Shown here: positions 34,358-46,731 of the stretch, one piece after another
How the letters are laid out: every line of letters begins with the position of its first letter
How positions within the stretch are numbered: the first letter of the stretch is position 1
Assembly: GCA_019188255.1 (NCBI GenBank)
Contig: JAETXT010000015.1
Location: forward strand, 1,426,001 to 1,490,000
Length of the DNA: 64,000 nt
Direction: 5' to 3'
DNA from: Verticillium longisporum
Lineage: Eukaryota > Ascomycota > Sordariomycetes > Glomerellales > Plectosphaerellaceae
The notes under the pieces: generated by a model
Seen by the model: only the letters and a program-made list of their open reading frames with translations
What the model was told of the DNA's origin: nothing
Databases searched by the model: none
Made by a program: the position numbers and the translations under genes

Positions 34358-36051
34358 TTACAGAGTGTAAATGAAGTCGGGCCTCTTGTCGCCGCTAATC
34401 CATCTTTGTTCCTCCGTGAGCGTTGCCCATTTGGCATCCATCTTGCCAGCCCGGCGGTTGCGGTTTGATATTCTGAGGGCAATGTGCATGAACACGGATC
34501 CGCCCAACAGGAAGAGGACCTGGTAACCCAGAACGACGCCATGACCAGTCCAGAAACGAGGGTTCTCGCGGTCGAGATAAATGTTAGAGGAAACAACACC
34601 ATTGAGATTTCCCCAGCCGACGACCATGCCAAGGACGAAAGCGCGCTTGAGCGAACCCTCAGTATTGTTGATAACCCACGAAAGTGTGTTGGAGATGGTG
34701 GGGTAGATGCCTGCGGCGCCGAGGAACGTGCCGGCGTACTGGACCTGCGGGTCTGACGATGCCATGAGCAGAACAAAGCCGATGATGCCGATAGTGACGG
34801 TCACCATGTTACAGTATCCACGCCAGCGCGTGCGGTCGGCAAAGAAGCCAACAGCCACGGTGCAGGTGGCAGCGACGGCGTAAGGAGGCACAGACAGGAG
34901 CTGAGCGCGGGTGCCGGTGTGGCCCATACCGCGGAGAATGGTGGGCAGGAAGAGCGAGAAGGCGTATAGAGGTGTCAGGCAGCCCATGTAGATGACCATC
35001 CAGCCGTACGTCTTCCAGTCGCCCAGGGCAGCGTAGATATGGCGCTTGTCGAAGTCCTCGGCTGTACGACCCTGGCGGTCCATGATGATGCGGCGCTGAA
35101 CGCGGATGCGCTCGTCAGGGGTGAGGAAGCTGGCCGTCTCGGGCCAGTCGAAAACCATCCACCAGCAAAAGACACCAACAAAGACGGTGGCGATACCCTC
35201 AATGATAAAGATCCAGGCCCAGCCGGGCATGCCAGCGATGCCATCCATCTGGGCAATGCCGGCTGCGAGAAGACCGCCAAAGGAGCCCGCCAGCGCGGCA
35301 GCGGAGAAGAAGAGTGACGAACGGACACCAATCTCCGAGCCCTTGTACCAGCAAGAGAGGTAGTAGTTCACACCAGGGAACAGACCGGCCTCGGCAACAC
35401 CGAGGAAGAAGCGAGCGGCAAGCAGGCCCTGGAAGTTCTTGACTAGGCCCATGAGGGTCATGATGACACCCCAGCTGAGGATGATGCCGGTGAAGAAGAT
35501 TCGGGGTGTGAGGCGCTTCAAGAGGGCGTTGGTCAGGGGCTCAGCAAGGGCGTAGCTGATGAAGAAGATCGTCAGGGACAGTTGATAGTCACCCTTTTCC
35601 ATGCCGAGATCGAGTTCCATTCCGGCGAGACGCGCATTGCCAATGTTGGTACGGTCAAGGAACGAGAGAAGGTAACTGGTGAACGGGTTAGCGGGGTGCA
35701 CTCGCAGGAGCGAAACAAAGAGAGTACACGGTCTTGCGTTTGGAGCTTTTGCTTGTAGGGGAAAACTCACAGCAGAGACAGCCAAGGGATCAGCCATAGG
35801 TCAACTTTCCACATAAGCTTCTTGTCCTTTGATTGCGTGTCAGCGAGACCGTCCTGTAACGTAAAGAACCAGCTGTTCTATCCTTAACTTACAATTGCGC
35901 GGCGCTCCTCCTCCGACTTGCCAGCGTCAGGATCAGGAAGGTTCGCGAGCAGCTGGGCTCTTTCATACTCGATACCACCCTTGCCATTGTCGCCCGATGA
36001 CGTCTCGACACGGTCGATCTCCGCCTGGGGCTTCTCGTCGATGGCTGACAT
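34358..36051 (-). CDS. MFS transporter, allantoate permease (Dal5/Tna1-like) family
   Basis: Three exons on the minus strand: 36051-35893, 35826-35771 and 35675-34358, giving 510 residues. The middle exon is 56 nt; an alternative acceptor 27 nt upstream would keep frame but leave only a 39-nt intron, so the 66-nt intron with branch GCTGAC is preferred. Joined sequence reads DLWLIPWLSLLYLLSFLDRTNIGNARLAG in two adjoining pieces, the hallmark of the anion:cation symporter group. Then come ARFFLGVAEAGLFPG, WIFIIEGIATVFVG and LSWVINNTEGSLKRAF. The acidic hydrophilic N-terminus (about 60 residues) is cytosolic. Members carry allantoate, nicotinate, other vitamins or dipeptides; substrate not determinable. 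Its stop codon is 152 bases from the copia target site. Confidence 0.92.
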
Positions 36052-37028
36052 GTTGTCACGATGCCGCAGGGCCGTTGACGAGACAAGAGTGCACAGATGT
36101 GAGTGTCAATAATGTGGAGGAAAGAAGTGTAAGAGGAGGAAGGGGAGAAAGAGGCGGAAACGGCGAAGTGATGAGAATGAGGAAGGAGCTCGATTGAGAG
36201 GGGGAGGGGGCAACAAACGAGGGGGGATGCCGTCACTCTTGTAATGCGGTCGCGATCCGTAGGCCAAATTGATTTCGCGCTATAGTCCCCCCCTTGGAGA
36301 AACGATCATCGGTTTGAGGGGGAAGCTCGTGGTCATAGGAGGGGCACACCTGGGGGTGTAGAAGGGGGCCTACTACTGGATCGCTGGGGAATGTCTTTGT
36401 GCGCGGTAACGGTGACGGGGGGCGGACGGGGACGACAGGGTCCCGATGTCGCGGCTGGCCAGGACTGCTTCAACGAGAAGCTGTTTGCGTCCGAGAGCTG
36501 GGGTCTGGATTGGACACGAACTTCTGACAACGTGGAGCGGGATGCGGGTGAGATTTTTGATCTGAGCCTCGACCGAAGAGGGAGGGGTGCACATGGGTTG
36601 GCGCATGGGGCACGATGCACCAGCAACAAAAGAAACCTATGAAGGTCCAAGTTGGCCGGGAAGAGCAGGGGTGTTCTGGTCTACGGTAGCTCGCCGGAAG
36701 GTAAGGCTATGGAGACTGGGCGGAGGAAAGGACGCCAGGGTATCATGGTGAGGTTGCAGGCGCTGTGGTATCCACAACCTAGATATGTCGATACTGACTC
36801 GGAAGCGACGACAGGTAAGTGTAAGATGCAAGCTGCAAATCTCGTTGACGCGGGGAAAGAACCGGAGCCTTTGCGCTTTGTGACTGCCCATTCGCGGGGT
36901 GCTGCCCGGGGGAACTTTCTACCAGAGGTCTGGCTGGGTCTGGGTCTGGGTCACGCCTGCCTCGTCCACTTGCATGTTCCGTCATCGTCGTGGCATGGAA
37001 TCAGACGCCTGCCTGTCAAGCCTGCCTG

Positions 37029-37073
37029 CCTACCTATCTTACGTGCGTGGGCAGATAGGTGCCTTACCTAGGG
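37029..37073. repeat. TACCTA motif cluster
   Basis: GCCTACCTATCTTACG ... GCAGATAGGTGCCTTACCTA GGG in two arms, imperfectly inverted around position 37050; same family as the other intergenic motifs. Confidence 0.6.
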
Positions 37074-39016
37074 ATCCTTCATTGATCCATGGAGGAATAC
37101 GGGACGAACGGGCTGAAGAAGCTTTGACGGACACGCGCGACCACCACCAGGCTCCCAAGCTAGTGGACAGGCAGGAAAGGCAACGTGGGCTCCGACGCAA
37201 GTGCGATGCGCATCCCTCCGCCCGAATGGTTCGATAGCTTCTCATGGTGCCAATACGATGTGCAGCCAGCCGTCTCGAGGTGGAGAGGAGCGTCCCGGCT
37301 GGCGGTGGGATATTGGATATTTTCATCTCGCGCCACAAGCCACTCGCCCGTTCGCCCTCCCTCGTTGTCTGCAACGCATTGCAACGCACTGCAACACCCA
37401 GCCATTCAAAGGCTGAAGGCTGAAGGATCAGAGATGGGGTTGGGGTGCAAGATCCGCACTCGTTGCTGCTGTCCGTCTCTTTTTTGCTTCTTTTCCCCCC
37501 AATTTTTGGCCATTTTGGAGACGCTTCGCACATCCACTATGAGCAACCGTTTTCCTCGACAGCCTGCCCGTTTGTCTTTGCGTCCTTTCTCAAGGTGTTG
37601 CTTGCTGCTATTGATGGGTACGGACGTATCGTACACTTACGTGGGGGGCAAACGAGAGGCGCAAAAAAAGCCATGCCAAGGAGCCGGGATGCGTGGGATA
37701 CATGGATCCCCAAAGGGAGCTTGAGGCTACAGAAGCCCATCAAAGTAGTGGGTCGATGGATCTGCCTCCCCCCTCGAATGCCTCCTAGACCAATGCTAAG
37801 CAGGGACTCTAATCAGGTTCCGACGCTACTGGCCTTGCCTGCCCGGTGCCCCCGAAACATGCTCTGGTGGCTGGCAGCGTGGACTGGGGGCGGGGGTTGA
37901 GGTCATCACCTTCACAGCTACAGCACTCCGCAGCGGGTGCCCCCCCTTCTGCCAACCTCTAGCGCCGGGGTTGTGGCCCCGCGGCACTTGGGGTCCTGAT
38001 CAATGAGACGACCTGTATTGCCCTTTGACATGGGTCAGCGGAGAGAAGACCGACATTCCAGGGAAAGCGAGAGCGGGGGAACGGCCCTTTTGATGGGCAA
38101 ACTTCGGGCGCAAGCGCCTAACACCTCGGAAAGGTGGCCAATATTCGTTGTGCACCCTTCTAGACGAGGCCGCACCTTGGCTTGGCATCATTGTGAAGGA
38201 GGGCGAGCTGGAGTCGTGCTCGTCCACTCCCAAGACCTTCGTCTGTCGCAAGGCTGCCGCCAATGGTGCAAGGAGGGTTGGGATGACTCGGTGGTTCGAC
38301 TAGCACAGTCATCTGCAAAGGCACGTATCCGTTGCATCCGTCGACATGGCCACGAGGTTACGCAGATGGCTGCCCCCCCCCATTTCAAAGTGAATGTGCA
38401 TTGCTCCGGATTCTTCCCAAAGACGTGTTGTCGGGCGGAGGCGCGTTCACTTTGGTTGGCGAATGTTTGGGGTCCTTGCTCCTCGGCCAGTCATGGGCAA
38501 TGTTGAGGTGATGCAACGAACTAATGTTGAGGCCATAAACCATGGGGCCCCTCGAACCACCCACCACAAACAAAATGCCATGCGGTTCGTCGCTAGTTTG
38601 GTGGCTGGTATTGCTGGGCATGGCTGGAGCGTGTTTCGGTGCAGTTTGTGTGTGTTCTCGATGAAATTGGCGATCGCACCATCTGTAGTGCCAATGCTGC
38701 AGAGTTTAACGCCTCACCACAGTGGTGGTGCAGCGCATCGCGCTATGTTGTGGATAGGCCGGGCTTGTCGGCAGTGTGTAGCCAACAGCAGAGCCGTGGG
38801 AAATCGTGGCGCGGGTCTTTCAGGGACAGTAGGAATCGTGTTGATGGATTGGAGGCCATGGCAAATATCGGGCCTGTGACTGGGGGAGACACTGAGCCAA
38901 TATCCTTAGCCTTTAAGCTTATCCCCATGAGCAACTGGGCCGCTCGTGTTTTAGAGTTGGACGGTTCGTGGGAGCACCCGAGAAGGCGTCTGGATTGCTC
39001 GCTTCCGAGCCTCGCG

Positions 39017-39092
39017 CTTGCTTGCCTGCTTGCCTGCTTGCCTGCCCGCTTGTCCGTTTGCCCGCTTGCAGTTTGCCTACTTGCCTATTTGT
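39017..39092. repeat. CTTGCCTG octamer repeat
   Basis: About eight imperfect tandem copies of CTTGCCTG/CTTGCCCG/TTTGCCTA. No function inferred. Confidence 0.85.
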
Positions 39093-40737
39093 CTCGCGTC
39101 GTGCGTGTGGCCGACGAGCGTTTGGCGTCTGGCGAGCGCTTCTGGGCCGTGCGACTGTCCAGAGAGTTGGGAAACTCTGGTCGTCGAACTGAACCTCACA
39201 ATCTGCCCCCCCATGTTGCCGTGTCCCACAGTCCACATGCTACAAAGTTTGACCCATGATGCTGTAGTGGGCAGGCTCCACCATGCCAGGTCGGTGAGCG
39301 TTTATTATCACGAGAGCTCGACTCGAGTCGTGCGTCACATGCGTATGCCCCTGCTGGATTGGCGGAAGACGGGGGAGATGGGTTGGCATTTCCTCTCTCT
39401 TGGTTCCCCGCCTCCTTCGCCTCTTGCAATCCAGTTCCTCTATATCCTGGCTTAATTGGTCCACCATCGCTTGTAACGCCGCCAAGTCTCCAATTAACAT
39501 GACGAATGTGGCCCCTCGCGGGCAACAGTCCGCCATGTTGTGCGAGCTGTTGTGTCACTGTTCAACTAAATTCTTGCTGTGTGACAGCCGGGAGCTCCGG
39601 AGGGCTGAATTCGTAATGGACAATCGAATCTACCTTCATGTCAGGCGATCAACCGTACGTAGGCGTCCCAACGATGGTTTGATGTCTTACCTACTGGCAG
39701 GGATTGCAACCTTGCGGGGCCTCTCAAGAGATGCGCAAAACGGATGCATCAAAGTCGCCTCGCCCTCCTGATCCGATTGAAGCAAATCCGGCTGCAGGTG
39801 CCTCTCATGCGACCCTACACAAGCTGGTACCTGGCCACCCCTCCATAACTCTGGAGCCTGAGCCTCGTTCTTATGCATTTTTGACTCTTAGTTTGATGTT
39901 CGTAGCCAAAATACGCCAAAGAAATCCGACTGTGAGCTTGAGAATGTTACCTAGGGCTCGGCCAATTCGACTGTAACATGGTGTAGTGAAGCACCCAAGT
40001 CCCGCATCATTATGTATCAAGAAAAACAAGCCATGATGCCAGTGTTTGCATCAACGCCAGGTAAAAACAAACATCACCCGACGGCAATTACGGTGCCTGT
40101 CGATCCTACAATTTACAAGTGCCGGCCCCTGGTGTCTTTTCTTCTGACCCAGACCGAGCCCGGAGGCTTGACATGCATTGTAAAAGGGAGGGGCCTAAAA
40201 TGGCGCTCAGCCTCGTCTTGGCATCTCGCTTCTCGAACACACCAGTCTGTTGTTCTCTCCACGCTTCCCCAGGTCCAGCGCCGCCCTCTCCACAACCCCA
40301 ACCCGAACGTTCCCGGGGAGGGGGGTTGTTACGCCCGCTCGGCTCTCTTGCTCAAAAACGTCGTTGAGTGGTTTAAGCTTAGTTGCCACCTCAAGCCGTG
40401 CGCTGCATATGCAATCGGCAACAAACGCGCCAGACGGACGCGCTGGCGCCCGGTATGCCACCGAACTTCCACGCTGCGACCCCAACATGTCCATGATCAT
40501 CATGTGTGGCGTTCAAGGCGTGCTAAAAGTTTTGCTCCGCCTGCTTGCTGTGAGGCCAAGATGCCAATTGATATGACACGAGTCTTTTCCATCAGCCATG
40601 GTCTCTTGGCGGCACGTAACCCCGCTACGAGGCTCCGAGGAATCGCGAGCTGAGTCGCGCAACTGCCAACAACAATGCTTGGCCGTCTTCCTAGCTCGAA
40701 CTATCAAGCTCGGATACATTTTCTATTCATCGGCTTA

Positions 40738-40757
40738 ATGCTCGGAGCTCCGAGCAT
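40738..40757. repeat. 20-bp perfect palindrome
   Basis: ATGCTCGGAGCTCCGAGCAT is its own reverse complement; a partial copy of one arm (CTCGGAG) follows at once. Confidence 0.85.
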
Positions 40758-42048
40758 CTCGGAGACAAGCCCATCAACTTCAATGATCTGGTGAGTGTCT
40801 TACCTTAGGAAGGTATGATGTATGCTGCCTCATAGTCCTCTTTGGCAGCACTCCCTAGGACAATCTTCTCCCGCTATTTGCGGCGAAACAGCGAAGTTCT
40901 GCTGCTGATTTTACGGCCACCATCGATGAGACTGCCGCTTCCGAGGGAGAGACGGTCCTGGAAGGTGTGCCACTTGGACTTCTTTCCGCAACTCCTTCCA
41001 TTCCAGACCTTTTCAACGAGGCATCAACGTGCTCAAATTGCTCTCAAAGTCAAGCTGCATCTTCCGCTGTTCCTTGCATATTGTATCGAACCCCTTGTAC
41101 TTTCGTCTACATCAGGTTCAGTCTGCTATCCTTGCCGGGAGATGCATTCTTGACTGGTCATCGTCCCGGTGTGCATCCCAATGTTATTGAAGCATTGCCT
41201 AGCTGAGGTTCTCTACCTGCTACACGAAGCAGTTTCTAGATTCTGCCAGTAAAATGCATCTGGAGTGGCCCACCTGTCGACTGGACAAGGTGGCTCGGGC
41301 TTTCCCAAACAATGTGCTACCCTTGGTCAACGTTGCTGATTACGAGCACGCGAGAGTATAAAGTCTATGAGTTCGAGCCCGAAGCCAAGTGAAGTATATA
41401 CTTGTCACGACGTCGCTACCAGACGAAAGCTAATATGACCAAAGGCAACATATTACGACGGAGCCTGGCACGATACTCCCTTAACATCCTCGAAGCATGT
41501 TACCAGAGCACATGCCGAAATCAGCAACTGAAAAGTTCCAACGCAGTACAGCACGTTTGGCGTTGCGTCAAGGGCATCCTGCAGCCCTTCTGGCTGTCTT
41601 CTGCACTCGGCTAACAAGTGTTGGGCCGTCATGGTATCCCGAGTAAACTTGGAGCAAATCTTGCGAGTCATATGTTATGTTTGTGATGTTGTTGTCCACA
41701 GCTTCTTGAAGAACATGGAAAGCCTGATGAACCAAAGCGCTCGGTTCTTGTGGCAGATTGTATCCAACTTTGTGTCACACGTTTAAAGGTCTTTGCGGTT
41801 AACATTTGTGTCAAGAGCCGCAGAGTTGAAGCACTTCTGCATACATCACTTGCTGGCTGGATCTGCGGGGAGGTGAATAAGCCGACCTGCGGTGCGTTGT
41901 CTTCGAGTGCATGAATGCTTTGTCCGCGCACGCTGATCGCCATAGCACATGTAGCGACTGGGCGCCATGCTGCTGGGCCGATGGTGGTTTTGGCGATTTC
42001 TGGTTGATTCAAGACTGTAGAAGAACTACGAAATTGCATCGAATTTGA

Positions 42049-42901
42049 CTACAAGACTAGATTTCCACCATCAATGACAATGAGAGTCCCAGTTGCATAG
42101 TCTGCTCGGACAGCGTAGAGGTAAGCCTCGGCGATGTGGTCTGGCGTCGCGACGAAGCCCACCGGGAGCTCCTTACCGCGTCCTTCAAAAATCTCCTGTT
42201 GTTTCTCTTTGCTGTGTCCCAGCTTACCCCAGAGCTCCGTCTTCACCAGCCCCGGCACAACAGTGTTGACGCGGACTTTGTCATCGGACAGCTCGGCAGC
42301 CAGCCCTTTGGTCAAGGATAGTAGCCCACCATTGAGGGCACCTCCAATCGCGGCAGCTTTCCCGGGCTGTATCCCGGCGAGACCAGATGTCAGAGTGAGC
42401 GAGCCTCCAGGCTTGATGATGCCGTGCTTTGCGACAGCTACTTAATCTTAGCATACTAAGTGTGCTCAAAGCTCAAGAAACGCACCTTTTGCTGTGACAA
42501 TACTACCCCAGAACTTTACACCAAACAAATCCTTCGCGCCAGTCAGATCAGTATCTGCGAGACTGCCGCGGATGATCTTGTCAACGCTCGAAAAGATAAT
42601 ATGGTCAAGAGGCGCGAGCGACTGGAGGAGTTGCGTGAAGCTAGCCTCATCACGGACATCTCCTACTCTGCCTGTTACGTTTGGGCTATTCAAGCGCTCG
42701 ACGGCACTTTGCACATTGTCCGTTGCTGAGGAGATGACAACCACATGAGCACCGGCATCAAGCAGGATTTCAGCAGCACCAAAGCCGATTCTGTAAGAGT
42801 CAGACAGTGCATCAGGAGTTTTGAAAGAGCACGACCTACCCGGAGGAACCGCCAATGATAGCAATTTTCTGCCCAGCAAGCTTGTCGGAAAACCGTCCCA
42901 T
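42049..42901 (-). CDS. Short-chain dehydrogenase/reductase-like protein, atypical active site
   Basis: Three exons: 42901-42840, 42790-42486 and 42437-42049, giving 251 residues; introns are 49 and 48 nt. The cofactor loop AIIGGSSGIGFGAAEI is assembled across the first splice junction. VVVISS with Arg/Asn downstream, GDVRDE and later RVNTVVPGLVKTELW fit the classical Rossmann-fold SDR. The expected Tyr-x3-Lys pair is absent: the aligned segment reads KAAAIGGALNGGLLSLTKGLA. The Ser of the LTSGLAG segment is kept. It therefore belongs to the group of SDR proteins lacking the usual catalytic Tyr/Lys, seen in some bacterial and fungal homologues; activity is uncertain. Function and substrate are unknown. 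Confidence 0.87.
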
Positions 42902-43200
42902 TTTGATGTGTCATGATTTCGAAAGCAAGAAACGAAAGAACAGCCGCCGAGTTCTGTTTTTATCAGTTGCAATGAAGATGACGCCATGCAAGGCATTCGT
43001 AATGTTTGATTATCAATCATGGCGTATGATGATGGCGAAATAATAACTGGAGGGAGGGAGATGGCGTGCTCCCCAACTCAGTGCGGGGTCATCGTTAACT
43101 TCCACGAAGATGTTCCATGATTGCATTTGGTTTTGGCACAAAGTTGCAACCTCGAAAGAAATGACCACGTAGCAGGTACAATCACATATATACAGGCTTG

Positions 43201-44125
43201 TCACATTGCGTGCTCGCGGTTTTCAGCGCGGTTTTCAGAGCGGGTTTCAGCGCGCCCTGGGTACGACTGGTCAAGACTTCGACGCGCTCGCACTGCCTCG
43301 CCACCCTCGTCGAGGTATTTCTGCTCGTCCGCTGACATTTCCCGGCCAAGCGGACCGTTGCGATGGGGATAGCGACCAAAGCGAACAATGATCTCACGAC
43401 GCTTGATCTCAAAGTCGAGATTCGAAGCCAGAATCTTTTCAGTTGCCTCTTTGTCCGTTGCCAGGACCTGACGACAACGCTCCTCAGCGGCGTCATTGAC
43501 TGGTGAAGACGTCATGAGCGTCTTGAAGTCGCGGCCCATGCGCTCGTACTCAGCAACAGCGTGGTTGTGTAACGTGAGATCTTCTGAATGCATCAGAGGC
43601 AGGTAGAACCACATGCGGCGAGACAGGTGGTATCTAATGTCGCGGGAAATCGGGATACCAAGATCGATGGCCTTGCGTGCAACGGCTTGGGCAAGTGGGT
43701 CAAAGATCAAGAAGACGAGACTTGCTGAAGGCCCTCGGTAACAGTTGCGGGGGAATTGATCCAGCAGAAGGACTAACGCGAGCCAGTCCCCAGGGTCAGA
43801 TGGGCTGGCGTCGGAAATGATCGCTTCTGGGGTCGCATTTGATGACTTGATGGCCTCAAGCACTGGCTTGAAACGTTCGCTGGGCGAGTAAGTGAATATT
43901 CAGTTGCGGCACGGCCGGAACAACCTACCTGCAGAGAGTATCAAGCTCTTCGCCTCCCATGAACCAACGCTTCATCTCATTGAAGCCTGGCAGGATGGCT
44001 GCATCCTCACTTTCCAAATGAGAAAACCAAAAGTCGCGTACCTCGCCCAGCAGTTGTGGGGAAATGGGTTTCTCAAGGGACGAGGGCTGGCCTTGCTGGC
44101 CCAGGTGCCCAGCTTGTGTAGACAT
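43201..44125 (-). CDS. DUF924 (TPR-like) family protein
   Basis: Two exons, 44125-43929 and 43879-43201, joined across a 49-nt intron, giving 291 residues from MSTQAGHLG. The family pattern is clear: EVRDFWFSHLES at the start, MKRWFMGGEELD, LALVLLLDQFPRN, FYLPLMHSED, HNHAVAEYERMG, RREIIVRFGRYPHRN and a final EQKYLDEGG. DUF924 proteins are helical, TPR-like and of unknown biochemical role, found in bacteria and eukaryotes. The frame stays open upstream of 44125 with basic, Ser-rich sequence and in-frame ATGs, so a longer form with a mitochondrial presequence is possible. The start chosen is the last one before the conserved domain. A charged Arg/Glu tail follows the domain. Confidence 0.87.
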
Positions 44126-46731
44126 GGGATACTGATGGCTCCAGCTTAGTTGCCGAACAGGAGCTATGAGTTTCGATAGGGGTGCATGTTGGAGCGGCAA
44201 TGGGCCGCCAGACGACGTAGCTGAGATCGGTCCCCGTAAGTTCAACGCCCGTCTGTGGCATGACCTTCTGATAGCAATTCCCTGGAAAGGTTTCCTCATT
44301 CGCATCAAGTGAGAGTTCATTGGTTGCCGATAACCTGGTGTTACATAGTACCCGATAGCTGATGAGGTGGGACGCAATCCAGAACATGACAGGTTTGGCG
44401 CTCGATACTCCGGCAGTACCCGTAGAATCGTGGGGTGTCCGAAGATTGCGGCTGATGTGGCCGCCAAGAGTCATGTGACGTGTAGTCACTCACGTGACCC
44501 ACTCCATCAATGCGGCACACAACTCGGATTGGTCCCCCTTGACACATCAGATCTGAGGCCCTGTCAGCTCGGCGCAATCTGTGCGCCTTGGAAGGACTCA
44601 GGCACAGACACACGCCTCTGAAGGTCCCCATCCCAGGCTCTCCAGCTTCGCCTGGTTCAAGCTTGTCTCTTCTCCAGTTCTAAGTGCTTGGCTTGCAATG
44701 AAAATCTGTGGCGGCCATCAAATATGCCCAGCACAATGTTCTGTTTGCCCACGCCAAAGAGACATGGCGGGGGGCTGGGCAAACAAGGCATTTTCGTACC
44801 CGACTTTTTGTTTGCGGCGCTCCACGTTCCAGCAGTCAGTAACTAGTTGAGCTACCAAGCCGTCTCGGAACAAGCCTTGACCGCCGAAATCCCGCTGGCG
44901 CCCGGCCGCTACGATACGGTCGCTATTCGACCCCGACTCGAACCGACGCGAACAGCGCTTCGTCGTGCTATGTGGTCCCGCGTGGTACCGTCAAAGTTCA
45001 TGCTCCACTGTTCGCGATAAGCCCACCTCCCTTCCCTTGTTAGCTCGTACCATGTACGTTGGTGGTCACCTGGCCCAAAGCAGAGTCTCAATCCGAGTCG
45101 GCCAATCTGCAAACGCATCCACTCCCCACCCTTGCACTCACTGGACTGTGGCGGAGCCAATTTCTGGTTGCAATCCACTTCTTGGCTATCGTTCCAGAAC
45201 GCCGTCTAGCTCCAGCAAGGAAGCTCGTGGAGGTGCAATGTGCCTGCGTGCGTCTGGGGGGTTTGTCTGGGGCAAAAGTATGCATACAGTAGTCCTCGGG
45301 ACTTTACAAATAACGCCACCAGCCGTTTGACTCGCCGTTCGACGCTTGCGAACTCAATCCATGTCTCGACGACGTAACAGTAGTCGTTCTCTCACCCGGG
45401 ATTCCCCACGAAAGGCAGACCAGCTGAGAGAAAGAAGAAAAAACCATACCACTTCAAGCCACAGGCAGACCAGGCAGGGTGAAGAGGCAGACCAACAAGG
45501 GTCGTCTGGGCGAAGCTTTTCGGTCAAGCTTTCCACTCATCTTGGCCATCGACCTTGGCCATCTCTGCCCTGCTTGGCCCTCTTGGCCCTTTTGGCCACT
45601 CGGCTATTCGTCTCAACCAGGGTGTCTGCCTCTCGGCTTTTACAGGTCGGGCGTCCAGCCCCTCACCTCATTGAGCGCGATGGCTGACGGGAGGACCGGG
45701 TCTTGCACGAGACGGCGGCCGCCACGACCACACCCTGTTCGGCCTCAGCCCAATCATGTGTACTGTGAATGATGGCAGCACCGATGCCCCCCACTTCATG
45801 CGATTCAACCACGCAAGTTTTTGTTTACCCACCCTTGCCAGCTTGATCCGCCCAACAACAGAAAGAGCTATGCATCCAGGGCATCTCCCCTCATCCTATG
45901 GCGAGGGCGAAATGCTTCCGGTTGACTTCGGCTTGTCAGGTCGGGCCCCGCCTCGTCTTGTCAGTTTATCCCTCTGTTCCTCCACCTCGTGATAAGAAGT
46001 GGCAGGCTATTGCCTGCCAAGCTTCCTTCTGGAAGCCTGGCAGCCGGCTTCTTCTCTGCGGGCGTTCGCGCCAGTTGGTCAGTATCCGGCCCGGCGGCGA
46101 GCCAACACAGATCGAGCTCCATCCAGTGATGATCTCAGGGCAGTGCAGTACATGTACCTAGGTTGGTACTGGGCTCCCAACCGCGAAAGAGCAGCAACGC
46201 AGATCTTTTCACCCAGGATCCCCATCATCGAGCGCACCCTTGACGCGCCGCGAGGACGCCGCTGGCCGCTACCCCAAATCTCGTTACCAAATCGTTACTG
46301 AACACTGCACCAGCGAGGTCATCATCGTCGCACCACCTTCCCCATTACGCAACACCAACCCCAGCTTGTCAACCGTGCTTCCTACCACGCGGGGAAGGTG
46401 CCAAATGTCTCTTTCCTGTGCCACCGACGCTGCTCCCATCCGCCCTTGTCTTGCATTAGCCTTATCTGGTGGGTCGTCGACTTGGGGCGGTTGCGCACAC
46501 CCCTTTGATGTCTTACTCGACGTTATCGTGCCCGGGCCTGGGTCCCTTCTCCGTCTGCCCCTCGTGCTCGCGAGACATCCATCATTTAAAGTCGGGCCCT
46601 CCCACTCGTCGCCTGTTCGTCTGACCTGACCCGTCGTCCCAGCTATTCTCTTAGTCCGATCCTTCCTTGCTCTATTCGGCTGCACTTCACTCCCCCCTGC
46701 TGTCAAGCCCTCCTGTCCAGAGCGTGCAAGC
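44126..46731. other. 2.6-kb interval without a supported gene
   Basis: No domain-bearing open frame recognised. It holds one motif of the TACCTAGGTA family at 46148-46170 and pyrimidine-rich DNA before 46732, presumably the permease promoter and leader. Confidence 0.5.
46148..46170. repeat. ACATGTACCTAGGTTGGTAC motif
   Basis: A copy of the intergenic palindromic motif, about 560 bases upstream of the permease start. Confidence 0.55.

Larger units (their letters stand above)
36052..42048. other. 6-kb interval without a supported gene
   Basis: Mostly GC-normal DNA. Open frames on both strands overlap and are low-complexity; none shows a domain. It contains a TACCTA-type motif cluster (37029-37073), a CTTGCCTG octamer repeat (39017-39092) and a 20-bp perfect palindrome (40738-40757). 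The 40.8-41.7 kb part has some codon-like texture but I recognise no family. The start probably holds the MFS gene promoter. Confidence 0.5.

Noticed and set aside
36487..37533. Possible genes in the MFS upstream region
   Set aside because: Several overlapping frames on both strands, none with conserved motifs or convincing splice pairs.
38639..39259. 206-codon open frame
   Set aside because: Runs through the CTTGCCTG octamer repeat and has no recognisable domain.
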